Assembly: GCF_029338195.1 (NCBI RefSeq)
Contig: NZ_CP119779.1
Coordinates: forward strand, 124,001 to 188,000
DNA length: 64,000 nucleotides
Reading direction: 5' to 3'
From: Haloarcula litorea
Lineage (GTDB): Archaea > Halobacteriota > Halobacteria > Halobacteriales > Haloarculaceae
Shown here: positions 62,992 to 64,000 of the stretch, piece by piece
Layout: each line of letters begins with the position of its first letter
Position numbering within the stretch: position 1 is the first letter of the stretch
Program-made: the position numbers and the translations under genes
Notes under the pieces: generated by a model
Seen by the model: only the letters and a program-made list of their open reading frames with translations
Told to the model about the DNA's origin: nothing
Databases searched by the model: none

Positions 62992-64000
62992 TCACTCCGG
63001 CGCGGCGTCGTCGGGGACCCGCCCCTCGACGAGGGACTCCTCGGCGTACTCCTCGCGCAGCGCCTTCTTGTCGAACTTCCCGGTCGCGGTCTTGGGCACC
63101 TCGTCGATGACGACGACGTTGTCCGGGACCCACCACGTCGGGTACTCGCTGCCGATGTAGTCGCGCAGCGTCTCGTCGAGGGTGTCCGTGTCCGCGTCGT
63201 CGGTCGGGACGACCAGCGCGAGCGGCCGCTCCTGCCAGCGCTCGTGGGGGACGCCGATGACCGCCGCCTCCGCCACGGCGTCGTGGGCCATCAGCTCGTT
63301 CTCCAGTTCCTGCGAGGAGATCCACTCCCCGCCGCTCTTGATGACGTCTTTCGCACGGTCGACGATCTGCAGGTAGCCGTCCTCGTCGACGGTGACGATG
63401 TCGCCGGTCCGGAGGTAGCCGTCGGTGAACTCCGCCTCGCTGGCGTCGGGGCGGGCGAAGTACTCCGTCGTGACCCAGGGCCCGCGGACGAGGAGTTCGC
63501 CGAACGACTCCCCGTCGTGGGGGACCGGGTCGCCCCCGTCGTCGACCACCCGGAACTCCAGCCCCGGGACGATCAGCCCCTGCTTCGTCCGTTTCTGGAG
63601 GCGGGTCTCGTAGTCCGCGTCCCGGAGGTCGGCCTTGACGTGGGCGACCGATCCGACGGGAGCCGTCTCCGTCATCCCCCAGGCGTGGACCAGTTCCACG
63701 TCGCGGTCGTCGAAGAAGCGGATCATCGCCTCCGGCGCGGCGCTCCCGCCGACGACCAGCCGCTCCAGCGAGGAGAGGTCGACGTCGTGTTCTTTCACGT
63801 ACTCCATCAGGCCGAGCCACACCGTCGGGACGCCGGCGGTGAGCGTGACGCCCTCCTCCTCGATGAGCCGCGCGAGGTCCGCCGGCTCGGGCTGTGGGCC
63901 GGGGTAGACGTGTTTCGCGCCGCCGGCCGTCGCCGAGAACGGCAGGCCCCAGGCGTTGACGTGGAACATCGGGACGACCGGCATCGCCACGTCGTCGTCC
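62992..64000 (-). CDS. AMP-dependent acyl-CoA ligase, N-terminus beyond window
   Basis: About 336 C-terminal residues of an acyl-adenylate-forming acid-CoA ligase; the frame is open to the right edge ([18 protein letters not shown]). Motifs seen: [11 protein letters not shown] (motif A5), [35 protein letters not shown] (A8 hinge) and the catalytic Lys in [10 protein letters not shown]. Comparison with the family suggests about 200 residues, including the P-loop TSGTTG, are missing. It likely activates a medium or long-chain fatty acid, near an acyl-CoA dehydrogenase. Convergent, without gap, with the lipoprotein gene. Confidence 0.92.
   Translation of the reverse strand, partial: DDDVAMPVVPMFHVNAWGLPFSATAGGAKHVYPGPQPEPADLARLIEEEGVTLTAGVPTVWLGLMEYVKEHDVDLSSLERLVVGGSAAPEAMIRFFDDRDVELVHAWGMTETAPVGSVAHVKADLRDADYETRLQKRTKQGLIVPGLEFRVVDDGGDPVPHDGESFGELLVRGPWVTTEYFARPDASEAEFTDGYLRTGDIVTVDEDGYLQIVDRAKDVIKSGGEWISSQELENELMAHDAVAEAAVIGVPHERWQERPLALVVPTDDADTDTLDETLRDYIGSEYPTWWVPDNVVVIDEVPKTATGKFDKKALREEYAEESLVEGRVPDDAAPE

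Overview
The window is chromosomal DNA from a halophilic archaeon (class Halobacteria). The evidence is very high GC, strongly acidic proteins, TATA boxes placed about 26 nt before leaderless ATG/GTG starts, Tat-type lipoprotein signals, archaeal rRNA flanked by bulge-helix-bulge stems, and lineage-typical genes (FttA/aCPSF1, aIF1A, a UPF0058 protein, porAB, haloarchaeal cox-cluster membrane proteins). No species assignment is attempted.

Layout. 1-4.07 kb (minus): a phospho-signalling cluster of VWA protein, Ser/Thr kinase with FHA domain, PP2C phosphatase and a zinc-ribbon acidic protein cut by the left edge; it resembles the TerY-P triad. 4.2-13.7 kb: nikR, then a minus-strand run (CCGP membrane protein, DUF3179 lipoprotein, serine esterase, extradiol/VOC protein), a GH3 beta-glucosidase, a small acidic protein, a Rieske protein and a three-gene NrtA/SsuA/TauA-type ABC importer. 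13.9-19.0 kb (minus): one rRNA operon, 16S-23S-5S, with both processing stems but no recognisable tRNA-Ala or tRNA-Cys. 19.4-20.1 kb: aIF1A and a UPF0058 protein. 20.9-29.8 kb: metabolic and regulatory genes (Fe-ADH, CoA-disulfide-reductase-like enzyme, HxlR regulator, 3-hydroxybutyrate-dehydrogenase-like SDR with a decayed patatin gene behind it, TrmB regulator, CoA-binding protein, zinc finger plus C5 DNA methyltransferase, DCC protein, BolA, monothiol glutaredoxin). 30-31.9 kb: the transcription termination ribonuclease FttA.

32.1-38.6 kb is the most unusual segment: a tight operon of a 1042-aa tubulin/FtsZ-superfamily protein with long coiled coils, a polytopic membrane P-loop GTPase and a single-pass protein with a sequon-rich ectodomain. 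A secreted CAP-domain protein is convergent with it. This resembles the little-studied FtsZl-type membrane-remodelling systems predicted from genome context.

39.4-64 kb is largely housekeeping: a DHH phosphoesterase, CbiX and a DR2241-family protein, Trm112-like protein, truncated haemoglobin, purA, a winged-helix protein, an 801-aa low-complexity/coiled-coil protein, a cox cluster (two small membrane proteins, coxA, a 30-aa membrane microprotein and a further two-TM protein), methylmalonyl-CoA mutase large subunit, a CBS-ParB fusion, a TrkA-N/DHH fusion, an Lrp regulator, porAB, a DICT protein, an MBL hydrolase, acyl-CoA dehydrogenase, a Tat lipoprotein, and an acyl-CoA ligase cut by the right edge.
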